Notes under the pieces: generated by a model
What the model saw: only the letters and a program-made list of their open reading frames with translations
What the model was told of the DNA's origin: nothing
Databases searched by the model: none
Assembly: GCA_019752335.1 (NCBI GenBank)
Contig: JAIEMJ010000011.1
Coordinates: 234,873 to 298,872 of the forward strand
Length of the DNA: 64,000 nucleotides
Reading direction: 5' to 3'
Source of the DNA: Bryobacteraceae bacterium
GTDB lineage: Bacteria > Acidobacteriota > Terriglobia > Bryobacterales > Bryobacteraceae
Shown here: positions 49,527-58,057 of the stretch, piece after piece
How positions within the stretch are numbered: position 1 is the first letter of the stretch
Layout: each line of letters starts with the position of its first letter
Position numbers and translations under genes: made by a program

Positions 49527-51857
49527 ATGCGTTTTCCCCTCGCTCTTTGTTTCGCCGTAGCTTTGGCGTTTCCGGCGGCCAAGCCCAAGAAGACCACTCC
49601 GGCCGCAACGGCCCCGACTAAGCCGACTCTGACCGTCGACCACTTGATGCGCGGCAACAATCTGTATGGCTATGAACCGAAGGAAGTCCGCTGGAGCGGG
49701 GACAATCAGCGGCTGTATTTTCGCTGGAAACAGTGGGCCGACACGCCGGAGCATGACTTCGACCTCTACGTCGTCAATCGCGACGGCACCGGCCAGCGTA
49801 AGCTCACCGAAGAAGAAGCCAAGCTGGCGCCGCCTTTGAATCCCGTCCTCACGCGCGACAAGACGCAAGCGCTCTATACCCAGTCCGGCGACCTCTGGCA
49901 TTATGACTACGTCCGCGACCTTGCCCACCCCTTAACCAAAACCACCGACGTCGAAGCGAATCCGCGTTGGATCTTGGACGGTAAACGCGTAGCTTATACT
50001 CGCTCCAGTAACTTGTACTTACTCTCGCTCGAAACAGGCTTTATTGAGCAACTAACAGATATTCGCTCTGGTACCGCTCCTCCCGAACCGGATAAGAAGG
50101 GCACCGACAGCCAGGAATTCATTAAGAAAGAAGAAGAGAGCTTGCTGGAAATTGTCCGCAAGCGTGCCGAAAAGAAGAAGGACGACGAAGCAAAGAAGAA
50201 GGCCGATAATCCGCGCAAGCCGTTTTACTTGGGCGCGAAGTTACAGGTAGCCGGGCTTGCGCTGACTGGCGACGAGAAGTATGTGGTGGCGTTTCTGCGG
50301 GAAACCGCCAGCGACGCTAAAACCGCGGCCGTGCCCAATTACATCACCAGCAGCGTCTACTCCGAACAGATCCCCACGCGCACCAAAGTTGGCGACTTAC
50401 AAGCGGCTTCGAAGCTCGCCATCATTAATGTCAGCACCGGCGAGCTGAAGTACGTCGACGCCGGCTTGAAAGAGAAAGAAAAAGCGCGGCAGATTCAGTG
50501 GAGCAGCCTGGTCTTCAACGACACGCTAGAGCGCGCCGTGGTACGGGCACGCGCCACGGATAATAAGGACGAATGGCTCTTCGCGCTCGATTGGGAACAG
50601 GCCAAGGTCCGCCAATTGCTGAATATCCACGACGACGCCTGGGTGCTGTGGGGCCGTTCGCAGTCCATGGGTTGGCTAAAGGGCGGACGCGACATCTGGT
50701 TTCTCGCCGAACTGCCGGACTATCTGCACCTCTACACGCTGCCCTACGACGGCGGGACGCCGAAGGCACTGACAGCGGGCAAGTGGGAAGTGGTGAGCGC
50801 GGAGCTCTCGCGCGACCAACAGACCTTTTACTTAGTCACCAACGAGACGCACCCCGGGGAGCAGCATCTTTACTCGATGCCCGTCACGGGCGGCGCACGC
50901 ACGCGCCTCAGCACGAAGGTCGGCCAGTATGAGGCAACGCGTTCCCCCGACGATAAGTCTGTCGCCGTATTGTATTCCGGGATGACTGCGCCGCCCGAAT
51001 TATACTTACTCGAGAACGGCGGCGCCATGAAGGCACTTACTCAATCGCCTTCGCCTGATTTTTCGAAATACAAGTGGCAGGAAGTGCCGGTGGTGACCTT
51101 CAAGGCGCGCGATGGTGTGGATGTCTACGCGCGGCTCTACAAGCCAGCCAACGCCGTTAAGAACGGGCCCGCAGTCATTTTCGTCCACGGTGCCGGGTAC
51201 CTGCAGAACGCGCATAAGTGGTGGTCGAATTACGCGCAGTCCTATTTGTTCCACCACTTACTGATGGAGATGGGCTATACGGTATTGGACCTCGATTACC
51301 GCGGCTCGGCCGGCTACGGGAGGGACTGGCGTACGGGCATTTACCGCTACATGGGCGGCAAGGACCTGGATGACCACGTCGACGGCGCGAAGTGGCTCGT
51401 CGCGCAACATGGCGTCGACCCGAAGTGCATCGGCCTCTACGGCGGCTCCTACGGCGGCTTCATCACGCTGATGGCGATGTTTACCCAGCCGGACGTCTTC
51501 GCCGCGGGCGCGGCGCTGCGGCCCGTCACCGACTGGGCGCAGTACAACCACCCCTACACGGCCAATATTCTGAATGAGCCCCAGAAGGACCCCGAGGCTT
51601 ACAAACGCAGCTCGCCGATTTACTTCGCGCAGAACCTGAAGGGCGCCTTGTTGATCTGCCACGGCATGGTCGACACCAATGTCCACTTCCAGGACAGCGT
51701 CCGGCTCGCTCAGCGCCTGATCGAACTACGCAAAGAGAATTGGGAACTCGCGGCTTACCCGGTGGAGGACCACGGCTTCGTGCAGCCCTCCAGTTGGGCC
51801 GACGAATTCAAACGCATCCTCAAGCTTTTTGAGCTGAACCTGAAGCCAGCCAAGTAA
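49527..51857 (+). CDS. exported prolyl oligopeptidase (S9) family peptidase
   Basis: Serine peptidase of 776 residues with a short signal peptide (MRFPLALCFAVALAFPAA). A beta-propeller half (about 40-520) carries a charged helical insertion near residue 200 (KRAEKKKDDEAKKKADN). The alpha/beta-hydrolase domain has nucleophile Ser641 in GLYGGSYGGFI, Asp716 in GMVDTNVHF and His749 in EDHGFVQP. The layout is like DPP-IV/acylaminoacyl peptidases that process short peptides. It starts 21 bases after the M23 gene. Its last 38 bases overlap the convergent mutT-like gene. Confidence 0.93.
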   Translation: MRFPLALCFAVALAFPAAKPKKTTPAATAPTKPTLTVDHLMRGNNLYGYEPKEVRWSGDNQRLYFRWKQWADTPEHDFDLYVVNRDGTGQRKLTEEEAKLAPPLNPVLTRDKTQALYTQSGDLWHYDYVRDLAHPLTKTTDVEANPRWILDGKRVAYTRSSNLYLLSLETGFIEQLTDIRSGTAPPEPDKKGTDSQEFIKKEEESLLEIVRKRAEKKKDDEAKKKADNPRKPFYLGAKLQVAGLALTGDEKYVVAFLRETASDAKTAAVPNYITSSVYSEQIPTRTKVGDLQAASKLAIINVSTGELKYVDAGLKEKEKARQIQWSSLVFNDTLERAVVRARATDNKDEWLFALDWEQAKVRQLLNIHDDAWVLWGRSQSMGWLKGGRDIWFLAELPDYLHLYTLPYDGGTPKALTAGKWEVVSAELSRDQQTFYLVTNETHPGEQHLYSMPVTGGARTRLSTKVGQYEATRSPDDKSVAVLYSGMTAPPELYLLENGGAMKALTQSPSPDFSKYKWQEVPVVTFKARDGVDVYARLYKPANAVKNGPAVIFVHGAGYLQNAHKWWSNYAQSYLFHHLLMEMGYTVLDLDYRGSAGYGRDWRTGIYRYMGGKDLDDHVDGAKWLVAQHGVDPKCIGLYGGSYGGFITLMAMFTQPDVFAAGAALRPVTDWAQYNHPYTANILNEPQKDPEAYKRSSPIYFAQNLKGALLICHGMVDTNVHFQDSVRLAQRLIELRKENWELAAYPVEDHGFVQPSSWADEFKRILKLFELNLKPAK

Positions 51858-52212
51858 GAAATTCGCGGTCGCCGTCGAGAAAGTCGTAGCGGGCGAACTC
51901 GCTCGGCCGCGCCCAGGCGATACGCGCAAAGGCGTGATTTGCCGGCTCGCCGGTGAAGCTCGCGATGCGCAGGAACACGAGCAAGAGCGGCCGCTTACCA
52001 GGGTAGGCGTATTCGTAACGATGAATCTCGGACACGTCGACCGCTTCAATCGCCAACTCTTCCCGCAGTTCGCGCACAATGGCCGCCTCCGCGGACTCGC
52101 CGGGCTCCACCTTGCCGCCGGGAAATTCCCACTTCAGCGCGTGCGATCCGCCCGGCCGGCGCTGACCGATCAGCATCCGTCCATCGCGTTCGAGAATCGC
52201 CGCCACCACCAT
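51820..52212 (-). CDS. Nudix hydrolase, MutT-type
   Basis: Nudix pyrophosphohydrolase of 130 residues. The complete Nudix box is GGKVEPGESAEAAIVREL followed by REELAIEA. It opens MVVAAILERDGRMLIGQRRP, the form seen in 8-oxo-dGTPases of the MutT group, so a nucleotide-sanitising role is likely. The start at 52212 is favoured because GGAG lies 8 bases upstream; ATG 52218 and GTG 52221 are closer to it. It overlaps the S9 gene tail to tail and is divergent from the scaffold-like gene. Confidence 0.88.
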   Translation of the reverse strand: MVVAAILERDGRMLIGQRRPGGSHALKWEFPGGKVEPGESAEAAIVRELREELAIEAVDVSEIHRYEYAYPGKRPLLLVFLRIASFTGEPANHAFARIAWARPSEFARYDFLDGDREFLTWLASGSAQKA

Positions 52213-52258
52213 GAGCATCACTCCAGCTTACTGCGTGCCACACTGGAAGGTAAGCCCC

Positions 52259-52606
52259 ATGCACTCTCCCCGCCTGTTGGACCATTTCGAGAATCCGCGC
52301 AACACTGGCGAACTGCCGCTGCCGGCGCAGACCGTCGAGGTAAGCAATCCCGTCTGCGGCGACATTCTCCGCCTCAGCGTGCTCTGGGACGGTGACCGAG
52401 TGAAGGCGGTGGGATACCGTGCCCGCGGTTGCACGGCTTGCGTCGCGGCCGGCTCCGCGCTTACCGAGATGATGGAGGACCAGACCCGCGCCCAGGTACG
52501 CGCGATCAACCGCGAAGCCATCGACGAAAGCCTCGGCGGTCTGATCCCCGAATCCAAACACGTCGCGGTGCTGTGCCTGGACGCGATCCGCGCCTTGATT
52601 CGCTAA
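52259..52606 (+). CDS. IscU/SufU-like iron-sulfur scaffold protein
   Basis: NifU N-terminal-fold protein of 115 residues. The opening LLDHFENPRNTGELP and NPVCGDILRL are diagnostic. Scaffold cysteines lie in NPVCGD, in RGCTACVAAGSAL (two Cys, one more than the usual GC-A-S form) and in VAVLCLDAI. It would hold nascent Fe-S clusters or relay sulfur. No SufBCD or IscS gene is adjacent; the class V aminotransferase at 41 kb is the only candidate partner here. GGAAGG precedes the ATG at 52259. Confidence 0.88.
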   Translation: MHSPRLLDHFENPRNTGELPLPAQTVEVSNPVCGDILRLSVLWDGDRVKAVGYRARGCTACVAAGSALTEMMEDQTRAQVRAINREAIDESLGGLIPESKHVAVLCLDAIRALIR

Positions 52607-52616
52607 CGGGGCGGGA

Positions 52617-54389
52617 TTACCGTCCCTTGGCGAGCCGTTCCTGCATCGCCTTACGCTCCAACTCCTGCTCGCGCAGGGCCTGCTCCTGCTCCTTCTTGTA
52701 TTGCTCGGCGTAGTTCTCGTTCATCAAGGCGGCCAGGTATTCGCCCACGAGTTGATTGTTGTTCGTCCAGAGCAGCGCTTTGTTTTGCAGGTGGTTGATC
52801 GCTTTGGCGCGTTGCTTTTGCGCTACCAGAGACATGGCGTAGTTGCGATGGGCAAGGGCGAAGCCGAGGTCGAGGAGGAAAGCTTGCTCGAAGAACTTCT
52901 CGGCGCGGGCGAAGTCCTGGCGTTGGGCGGCGTAGCTGCCGAGGTTGTTGTAAGCGATGGCGCCATTGCGGCGTTCGAGGCCTGCGTTCAAGGCATCGAT
53001 AAAACTTTGTTCGGCTTCGGGAACGCGGTTGAGATTCTGTAGCGCGATGCCCCGTTCGAAACGGGCTTCCGCGCTTTTGGGCACCTTCTGCAGGGCTTGT
53101 TCGGTGGCGCGCAGGGCGTCGGCAGGCTTCTTCTGCGCCGTCAAGGCGCGGGCGTAACCCACCCAGGCGATGGCAGAATCGGGGCGGGCTTGGGTGACCG
53201 CGCGCAACTCCTTTTCAGCCTGGACGGCCTTACCCTCGCCCGCCAGCGCGAGCCCCAGGCCGAGCCGGGCTTCGTGATTCGCCGGATCCACGGCGAGAGC
53301 CTGCTGCAGGAGTGGAATCGTGCCGGCAAAGTGGTGCAGGTGGACCCAGCTCAACGGAAGAAACAGCACCACCGGAAACGCCACGCCCTTCAGCCAGGGA
53401 CCAGGGAGGGCGAAGGAGATGGCCGCCACCAGACCGAGATGTGGGAGATAGGTCGCGTGGTCGGCATGGCCCCAGACGCTAGGAAGCAAAAGCCCCGGCA
53501 AGAGGAGAAAGACGAAAGCGGCGATGCCCCATTTTGCGACGCCCGAGAGCCAACGCAACGCGACGGCGAAGAGGCCAAGCAGGGCCACGCCAGCGCCAGA
53601 CCAAGCCCACGACGTTTGGGGCATTCGGGCGATCGATAGCCCTCCTGGCCAGAGAGTCGCGAGGAGGTGCCCCGGCAGGGCCGAGAAGGGCACCGCAGGC
53701 GTAGCGGGCAACAGGACGTCATGGTCGGGACCGCCGGTCGCCCGAAGGAAGAGGGCAAGGGCGCCGAGCGCCAGGACGGGGCCGGTTTCGGGCCATAGCA
53801 CCGGGCGGTCCAGCACCCACAGGTCGAGCGCGAGAATGACGAGGCCCAGCAACGCGGCAGCGGGGCTCGCCATCATGGCCAGGCCCGCCAGGGGGATCAC
53901 GGCCCACCAGCGCCCGCGGCGATGGGCTTCGAGCGCCAGCAGGGCGCAAAAGGCCGCGAGCAGGTCCCCGCGGCCAGAGATCCAGGCCACGGACTCGACG
54001 CGCAGGGGATGGAGCGCAAAAAGCGCCGCGGCGGCCAGGCTGGCCTCGTTCTTACCGGTCAACTTCCGGAGCCACCAGAAGAAAAGCCCCACGTTGGCTA
54101 AATGCAGCAGGAGGCTCATCAGGTGGTGCCGGCCCGCATTCTCAAAGCCGAAGAGGCGGAAGTCCAACTGGTGCGACATCCAGGTGAGCGGTTGCCAGGC
54201 GAAGGCGTTCTGGAAGGCCCAACCGCTACCCACACGCGGCAGGTCTTCCTGGAGCAGGTGCGGGTTATCGTCAATCTGAAGAAAGGGGAACCCGGTTACG
54301 GGGAGATACAGGAGGGCGGCTAGTGCCAGCAGAACGGCAGGCAGCAATAGCCAACGCCGGTCGCGTTGGACAATCGGGGACATGGACAT
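52617..54389 (-). CDS. TMTC-like GT-C membrane protein with C-terminal TPRs
   Basis: Protein of 590 residues. The N-terminal 370 residues hold about ten membrane helices with the hallmarks of TMTC/O-mannosyltransferase-like proteins: the IDDN acidic loop after helix 1 (PFLQIDDNPHLLQ), AWQPLTWMSHQLDFRLFGF, and ALFALHPLRVESVAWISGRG. The C-terminal part is a TPR array (about 375-560: NHEARLGLGLALAGEGKAVQ, YNNLGSYAAQRQDFARAEKF) predicted in the periplasm, with a charged helical tail. Glycosyl transfer to exported proteins is possible but unproven. It reads after the TPR lipoprotein on the same strand, with a 93-base gap. Confidence 0.8.
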   Translation of the reverse strand: MSMSPIVQRDRRWLLLPAVLLALAALLYLPVTGFPFLQIDDNPHLLQEDLPRVGSGWAFQNAFAWQPLTWMSHQLDFRLFGFENAGRHHLMSLLLHLANVGLFFWWLRKLTGKNEASLAAAALFALHPLRVESVAWISGRGDLLAAFCALLALEAHRRGRWWAVIPLAGLAMMASPAAALLGLVILALDLWVLDRPVLWPETGPVLALGALALFLRATGGPDHDVLLPATPAVPFSALPGHLLATLWPGGLSIARMPQTSWAWSGAGVALLGLFAVALRWLSGVAKWGIAAFVFLLLPGLLLPSVWGHADHATYLPHLGLVAAISFALPGPWLKGVAFPVVLFLPLSWVHLHHFAGTIPLLQQALAVDPANHEARLGLGLALAGEGKAVQAEKELRAVTQARPDSAIAWVGYARALTAQKKPADALRATEQALQKVPKSAEARFERGIALQNLNRVPEAEQSFIDALNAGLERRNGAIAYNNLGSYAAQRQDFARAEKFFEQAFLLDLGFALAHRNYAMSLVAQKQRAKAINHLQNKALLWTNNNQLVGEYLAALMNENYAEQYKKEQEQALREQELERKAMQERLAKGR

Positions 54390-54482
54390 CTAATCGAAGT
54401 TTACCTTGGAGACCTAGGAAATGCGAAACGGGCGGACTCTTGTGGTGAAACAAGAATCCGCCCGCCGGAGAAAACGCGGAGC

Positions 54483-55340
54483 TTACTTCTTCGCGGGAGC
54501 TTCTTCGGAGACGATACCCGTCTGAGTGGGCATGCGCGCGGCCTTGATCTTCTTGGTTTCGACGGCCTTCTGGACCCAGCTATCGGCTTCCTCGGAGAAC
54601 TGCTTCGCTAGCGCCGGAGTATCGGCGATATCCGCTTTTTCGCGGAGTAGCAGGTTCAAGTAAGCCATGGCGTCGTCGTATTCCTTGTCGACTTCGATGG
54701 CCTTGCGCATGGCGTTAATGCCTTCTTCCAAAATCGGCGTATTGCGTTCCGCCAACTTGGTGCGCACTTTCACATCCTTGATGGGACCGGGCTCTTCGTC
54801 CTTCATCTTCAGTTCGACGCGGGCCTTCTTGCGAATCGGATAGGTCTTCGCCCAGGCGATCACGCCGATCGTGTAGAGGCTTTCCTTGGCGCTAGGATCC
54901 ACCTTGAGGATCTTTTCGTGCCAGGACTTTGCTTCGTCGAGTTTCTTGAACTTATCTTCCAAGGCCGTTAAGCCCTGGGCTTCGTCGTAGTGCAAAGAGG
55001 CGATAGATTGCAAGGCCAACTTATTGTTGGGCTCCTGGTTGTAGACCTTGGTGAACTCTTCCATGGCCCGGCGCGCGAGTTCACGATTCTCGTCGCTTTC
55101 GGCTCCAGGAATATACTGGCTGCGATAAGCGGTGGCCAAATACAGACGCGCGGAGGCCAGGGAGGGATCGAGTTCCACGGCCGTTTTGAAATGGCTGACG
55201 GCGTCGGCGAACTTGGCGTTCTTAAAGGCGTTGACACCTTGGTTCAGATTGTCGCGCGCGCGCAGTTTCTCACAACCTGTCGAAAACAAAAGCAAAGTGG
55301 CGCTGGCCGCCAAGACCAAAATGGTTGACTGGTTCCGCAT
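54483..55340 (-). CDS. TPR-repeat lipoprotein
   Basis: Protein of 285 residues with a lipoprotein signal (ILVLAASATLLLFSTGC, lipobox FSTGC) and a TPR array: LNQGVNAFKNAKFADAVSHF, LDPSLASARLYLATAYRS, then repeats spaced by Lys-rich helices. It is probably anchored to an inner or outer membrane leaflet on the periplasmic side. It begins 4 bases after the second exbD stop, so it belongs to the tonB-exbB-exbD operon and may act as an accessory factor of that motor. The ATG at 55340 is chosen because it begins the signal peptide. Confidence 0.85.
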   Translation of the reverse strand: MRNQSTILVLAASATLLLFSTGCEKLRARDNLNQGVNAFKNAKFADAVSHFKTAVELDPSLASARLYLATAYRSQYIPGAESDENRELARRAMEEFTKVYNQEPNNKLALQSIASLHYDEAQGLTALEDKFKKLDEAKSWHEKILKVDPSAKESLYTIGVIAWAKTYPIRKKARVELKMKDEEPGPIKDVKVRTKLAERNTPILEEGINAMRKAIEVDKEYDDAMAYLNLLLREKADIADTPALAKQFSEEADSWVQKAVETKKIKAARMPTQTGIVSEEAPAKK

Positions 55341-55344
55341 GAAC

Positions 55345-55776
55345 TTACTCTCCGCTCTCCACACCCTTGGTCATCAGGCCAACCTTATCGATGGCGGCGC
55401 CCTTGGCGATGTCAATCATGCGAGCGACATATTGGAATTCAAGATCCGGATCGCCCTTGACGAAGACAACGCGCTCGGCGCGCGTCTTGAAGACCTCTTC
55501 CAAACGCTTGCCCAACTGAGCCTCGACGATATCTTCCGTATTCAGCTTGATCTTCTTATCCTTGTCGATAATGATCACGACGGTACGGTCCATGTCGGGG
55601 GGCGGCGGCGGGCTGTTCTTGGGCGGAGGTTGCGGCACCAGGGCCTCTAAGCCTTTCGGCGTGAGCGGGGTGATCACCATGAAGATGATCATCAGCACCA
55701 ACAACACGTCGATGAGCGGTGTCATATTAATGTTTGGGGTCGGGCCGCCTTTGCCCGAACCTACTGCCATTCCCAT
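55345..55776 (-). CDS. exbD: ExbD/TolR-family protein, copy 1
   Basis: Biopolymer-transport protein of 143 residues. A single N-terminal membrane helix (PLIDVLLVLMIIFMVITP) contains the proton-path Asp. A proline-rich stretch (PQPPPKNSPPPPPD) and a periplasmic ExbD domain (TVVIIIDKDKKIKLNTEDI, ERVVFVKGDPDLEFQYVAR) follow. With ExbB it uses the proton gradient to drive TonB. GGAG lies about 10 bases before the start. It is the second of two adjacent exbD genes; the pair may form heterodimers in the ExbB pore. Confidence 0.93.
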   Translation of the reverse strand: MGMAVGSGKGGPTPNINMTPLIDVLLVLMIIFMVITPLTPKGLEALVPQPPPKNSPPPPPDMDRTVVIIIDKDKKIKLNTEDIVEAQLGKRLEEVFKTRAERVVFVKGDPDLEFQYVARMIDIAKGAAIDKVGLMTKGVESGE

Positions 55777-55825
55777 ATCGTTGACTCCTGTTTTTCTGTC
55801 GCTCTTCTTTTAAAATTGCGGGAAG

Positions 55826-56269
55826 CTACTTCGCTTCCAATTCCATCTTGCGCTTGAGCGCGGCGTCCTGTTCGGCCAGCAGGCCGACATTGTCGACGCC
55901 CGCGGCGCGCAGGTTATCCACCACTTCGGCTACCTTGCCATAGAGCGCCCGCATGTCGGCGTTGATGTACACGGTTTTGTCGAGGCGGTTGGTGAGCAAA
56001 TCTTTTACCTTTTGGGGTAACTGGTCGGCGGGAGTCTTGGTGGTGCCCAAGTAAACCTCGCCGCTTTTTACCACGGAGACCAGAATGGCGTCTTCCTTAT
56101 CGGCGTCCTGCATGGCGATCGGGTTCGCGGTCTTGACCTTGTCGACGGACTGGCCCTTCGTCAACATCGGCGTGATCACCATGAAGATGATCAGCATCAC
56201 CAGCATCACGTCCACGAGAGGAGTGACGTTGATGTCATTAACCACGGCGGAAGCTTCGGGTTTCTTCAT
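55826..56269 (-). CDS. exbD: ExbD/TolR-family protein, copy 2
   Basis: Paralog of the following gene, 147 residues. It has MKKPEASAVVNDINVTPLVD before the membrane helix with the conserved Asp (VDVMLVMLIIFMVITPML), then a periplasmic domain (SGEVYLGTTKTPADQLPQKV, TVYINADMRALYGKVAEVV). It has no proline-rich linker, unlike copy 1. It follows exbB by 143 bases containing a strong hairpin, and copy 1 follows it by 49 bases. GGAGAGA precedes the start. Confidence 0.93.
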   Translation of the reverse strand: MKKPEASAVVNDINVTPLVDVMLVMLIIFMVITPMLTKGQSVDKVKTANPIAMQDADKEDAILVSVVKSGEVYLGTTKTPADQLPQKVKDLLTNRLDKTVYINADMRALYGKVAEVVDNLRAAGVDNVGLLAEQDAALKRKMELEAK

Positions 56270-56340
56270 ATGCTTGCTTCTCTCTCCTAACGGAACTCTT
56301 GAAATCTTTCACTTGCGCGGGAGTCAATCGACCCACAGGA

Positions 56341-56365
56341 GGAAGCGGCCAGCACGGCCGCTTCC
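56341..56365 (-). other. intercistronic hairpin between exbB and exbD
   Basis: Perfect 10-bp arms GGAAGCGGCC (56341-56350) and GGCCGCTTCC (56356-56365) with a 5-base loop, inside the 143-base exbB-exbD gap. On the transcript no U-run follows, so it is not a standard terminator. It may mark mRNA processing or partial termination that sets ExbB above ExbD. Confidence 0.6.
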
Positions 56366-56412
56366 CTAGCCCGGGGAAATCAACTCACGCTACGAACGAG
56401 GAATGAAAAAAA

Positions 56413-57141
56413 CTACTTGGCAGCCTTCTGGGTCCGCTTGATGAAATAATCGATCAATTCGGAGCTCGAGTTATTCATCTCGATGTTGAAGGCTTCGATT
56501 TTATTCGAAAAGTAGTTGAACATCATAACGGCCGGGATAGCGACGAAGAGACCGAATGCCGTGGTGACGAGGGCTTCGGAAATACCGCCGGCGACGGCGC
56601 CGAGACCGGTCGACTTCTGGCTCGCGATGCCCTTGAAGGCGTTGATGATACCGATAACCGTGCCGAAGAGGCCGACGAACGGACCGGTGGAACCGATCGT
56701 CGCTAGCGAACTAATGCCGCGCTTGAGTTCGGCACCGACAATCGCTTCGGCGCGTTCGAGAGCGCGCTTCGAGGCTTCGATCTGTTCGCCCGAGATATCC
56801 GGCGACATCTGGTGCGCGCGGAACTCCTGCAAACCAGCGACGACGACCTTGGCCAAGTGGCTCTTCTTGTAACGGTCAGCGATTTTGATCGCTTCGTCCA
56901 ACTTACCTTCACGCAGCGCGCCCGCGACAGCCGGGGCGAACTGGCGCGATTGCGTGCGCGTGGCGTTGAACGCCATCAAACGGTCGATCATTACGCCGAT
57001 GGACCAAGCCGACATGACAAACATGACGATGACCACGCCGCGTGCCAACCAATCCATCTGGCTCCACATGCCACGAAGATCGAACGATACCGCTCCCTCT
57101 TGTAGCAAAAGGAAAGCCCATACTTGCATCTGCAAAACCAT
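56413..57141 (-). CDS. exbB: ExbB/TolQ-family proton channel protein
   Basis: Inner-membrane motor protein of 242 residues. It has three membrane helices: GVVIVMFVMSAWSIGVMIDR, a second after the cytoplasmic loop, and a third near FGLFVAIPAVMMFNYF. The conserved core GLFGTVIGIINAFKGIASQK and the SEALVTTAFGLFVAIPA motif match MotA/TolQ/ExbB proton channels. It forms the pentamer around ExbD that energises TonB. It lies between tonB (102-base gap) and the exbD pair. GGAGAGA precedes the start. Confidence 0.95.
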   Translation of the reverse strand: MVLQMQVWAFLLLQEGAVSFDLRGMWSQMDWLARGVVIVMFVMSAWSIGVMIDRLMAFNATRTQSRQFAPAVAGALREGKLDEAIKIADRYKKSHLAKVVVAGLQEFRAHQMSPDISGEQIEASKRALERAEAIVGAELKRGISSLATIGSTGPFVGLFGTVIGIINAFKGIASQKSTGLGAVAGGISEALVTTAFGLFVAIPAVMMFNYFSNKIEAFNIEMNNSSSELIDYFIKRTQKAAK

Positions 57142-57243
57142 AAATTCTCTCTCCTGCGAGTTGATTTTCGGAAATTGTCTAACGGACTACTGCGGCAGGG
57201 GCTTTCCCCCGCGAAAACTGCTAACTAACTACGCGCGACCCAC

Positions 57244-57999
57244 TTACTGGCTGAGCGTGAAATTGACGTCGATGGTGGTGGCCACTTCCACGGCCTCGCC
57301 ATTGAGCTGGGTCGGTTGATAGACCCACTGCTTCACCGCTTCCTGCGCGGAAGGGATCAGCAGCGGATGGCCGGACACCAGGCGTAACTGTTGGATGGTG
57401 CCGTCCTTGGCGATGACGGCTTCAAAACGCACTGTACCCTGAATGCGCGCCTGCTTGGCGAGCGGCGGATACGTGGGCTTCGGCTGCCGCACGATGCGGG
57501 CGGACTGCACGTTGCCACCGACGCGGATGCGGGACGGCGTCACCGGCTTCGGGGCTTCCTTGGGAGGAGGAGGCGGCGGCGGCGCGGCATTCGGAATGCC
57601 ACCCAGGATGCCACCCAGCACGCCACCGGAGGCGCCGCCGGGCACGCCACCGGGCACGCCGCCGACGACGCCGCTGACGGGCGCGGGCGCTTCTTCTTCC
57701 ACAATCTTGGCAATCTTCTGAATCTGCTTCGGCGCCATCAGCTTGTTGGCGTCGAACTGCTTCGGGATCACCTTCTGCACCTTCACCACCACTTCAGGCG
57801 GCGGCGGGGGCGGCGGAGGCGGGGGAGGAGGCGGCGCCACCAGGACGCTCGAAAGCTGCGAGGTCGGCAGGGCCTCGTAATAGATCAACGGGATGATGAT
57901 GGCCACGCCCACTAGAAGGCTCTGCACCAGCATCGAAACCAGTAGGGAACTTCGCCGCGCGGCTTGGTCCTTCTCCTGAATTAGGCTCTGTTCAAACAT
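57244..57999 (-). CDS. tonB: energy transducer TonB
   Basis: Protein of 251 residues. One N-terminal membrane helix (SMLVQSLLVGVAIIIPLIYY) is followed by a run of 13 prolines, a Gly-rich flexible spacer (GVPGGVPGGASGGVLGG), a second proline run, and a C-terminal TonB domain (about 165-251: PTYPPLAKQARIQGTVRFEA, WVYQPTQLNGEAV). It spans the periplasm to pull open TonB-dependent receptors such as the Oar-like protein at 20.8 kb. GAGGAGAGA gives a strong ribosome-binding site. It follows secF by 58 bases on the same strand. Confidence 0.95.
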   Translation of the reverse strand: MFEQSLIQEKDQAARRSSLLVSMLVQSLLVGVAIIIPLIYYEALPTSQLSSVLVAPPPPPPPPPPPPPEVVVKVQKVIPKQFDANKLMAPKQIQKIAKIVEEEAPAPVSGVVGGVPGGVPGGASGGVLGGILGGIPNAAPPPPPPPKEAPKPVTPSRIRVGGNVQSARIVRQPKPTYPPLAKQARIQGTVRFEAVIAKDGTIQQLRLVSGHPLLIPSAQEAVKQWVYQPTQLNGEAVEVATTIDVNFTLSQ

Positions 58000-58057
58000 A
58001 AACCTCTCTCCTCAAAACAATAATTCCCGTCCGGGCGCCGGGCCAGCGCGCCTGAAC

